Below the pieces are notes generated by a model. The model saw only the letters and a program-made list of their open reading frames with translations. It was not told the origin of the DNA and did not search any database. A DNA stretch of 6,748 bases from UBA668 sp046076025. Its GTDB lineage: Bacteria > Actinomycetota > Acidimicrobiia > Acidimicrobiales > Ilumatobacteraceae. Location: positions 1 through 6,748 of the forward strand of contig JBJTRF010000285.1 in assembly GCA_046076025.1 (NCBI GenBank). The letters run 5' to 3'. This document shows, one piece after another, positions 6,663 through 6,748 of the stretch. Numbering within the stretch: the first letter of the stretch is position 1; the number at the start of each line of letters is the position of its first letter. Position numbers and translations under genes: made by a program.

Positions 6663-6748
6663 CCCCTTTTCCGGCACGACCGTCCCGTGAATTCCGCAGT
6701 GCGGAACAGGTCAGCCCGGGCTGCGGCGGTGGCCGCGCCGCCGCGGCG
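6663..6748. other. Upstream region at the right edge; no gene assignable
   Basis: Apart from the distal palindrome, no feature can be called here. A plus-strand frame starting at GTG 6687 is open to the edge and could be the first codons of a divergent gene. A minus-strand frame entering from the edge ends at TAA 6628-6626, so the tail of an upstream operon gene is also possible. Neither shows a recognisable motif, and open frames of 20-40 codons are expected by chance at this GC content. The local AT-richer patches (AAAAGG, GAATTC) fit an intergenic region. Confidence 0.3.
6692..6706. promoter_or_regulatory. Distal operator-like palindrome TTCCGCA-G-TGCGGAA
   Basis: This is a perfect 7+1+7 palindrome centred at 6699, exactly 42 bp (four turns of B-DNA) from the centre of the proximal copy. 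Its size and TTCCGC...GCGGAA form resemble operators of IclR-type regulators, but that is a recollection of style and not a match to a named site. The regulator gene is not in the window. Confidence 0.55.

Overview
The window is high-GC DNA (around 70% by eye, with strong G/C at third codon positions). This fits an actinobacterium, possibly an acidimicrobial-type lineage, but nothing here fixes the taxon. It holds three protein genes in two convergent blocks, a 36-bp gap between their stop codons, and 134 bp of upstream and edge sequence at the right.

Left block (about 21-1439, plus strand): a carotenoid oxygenase / lignostilbene dioxygenase family enzyme with all four iron-binding histidines. 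Its reading frame stays open to the left edge, so the true start may lie outside.

Right block (6614-1477, minus strand): a two-gene operon for a soluble molybdenum- or tungsten-dependent NAD+ formate dehydrogenase of the FdsABG type. The first gene (6614-4512) fuses the FdsG/NuoE-like [2Fe-2S] subunit to the FdsB/NuoF-like FMN, NADH and [4Fe-4S] subunit. The second (4515-1477) is FdsA, with a NuoG-like iron-sulfur N-terminus and a bis-MGD catalytic domain using Cys rather than selenocysteine. It carries a C-terminal extension that reads as the delta subunit FdsD. The genes overlap by ATGA. Formate would be oxidised at Mo/W in FdsA, with electrons passing along the Fe-S chain to FMN and NAD+ in the FdsG-FdsB fusion. 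The five-gene fdsGBACD layout is thus reduced here to two polypeptides, and no fdsC/fdhD lies inside the window.

Upstream of the operon are two copies of the palindrome CCGCA-N-TGCGG, centred exactly 42 bp apart. The nearer copy abuts a weak -35/-10 pair. This looks like an operator pair for a dimeric regulator and is the most interesting non-coding signal. The start of the first operon gene is unusual: the only suitable codon is TTG, very close to its Shine-Dalgarno sequence. The convergent 3' ends share a perfect 9-bp inverted repeat containing both stop codons. I see no RNA gene, CRISPR array, insertion sequence or phage feature.
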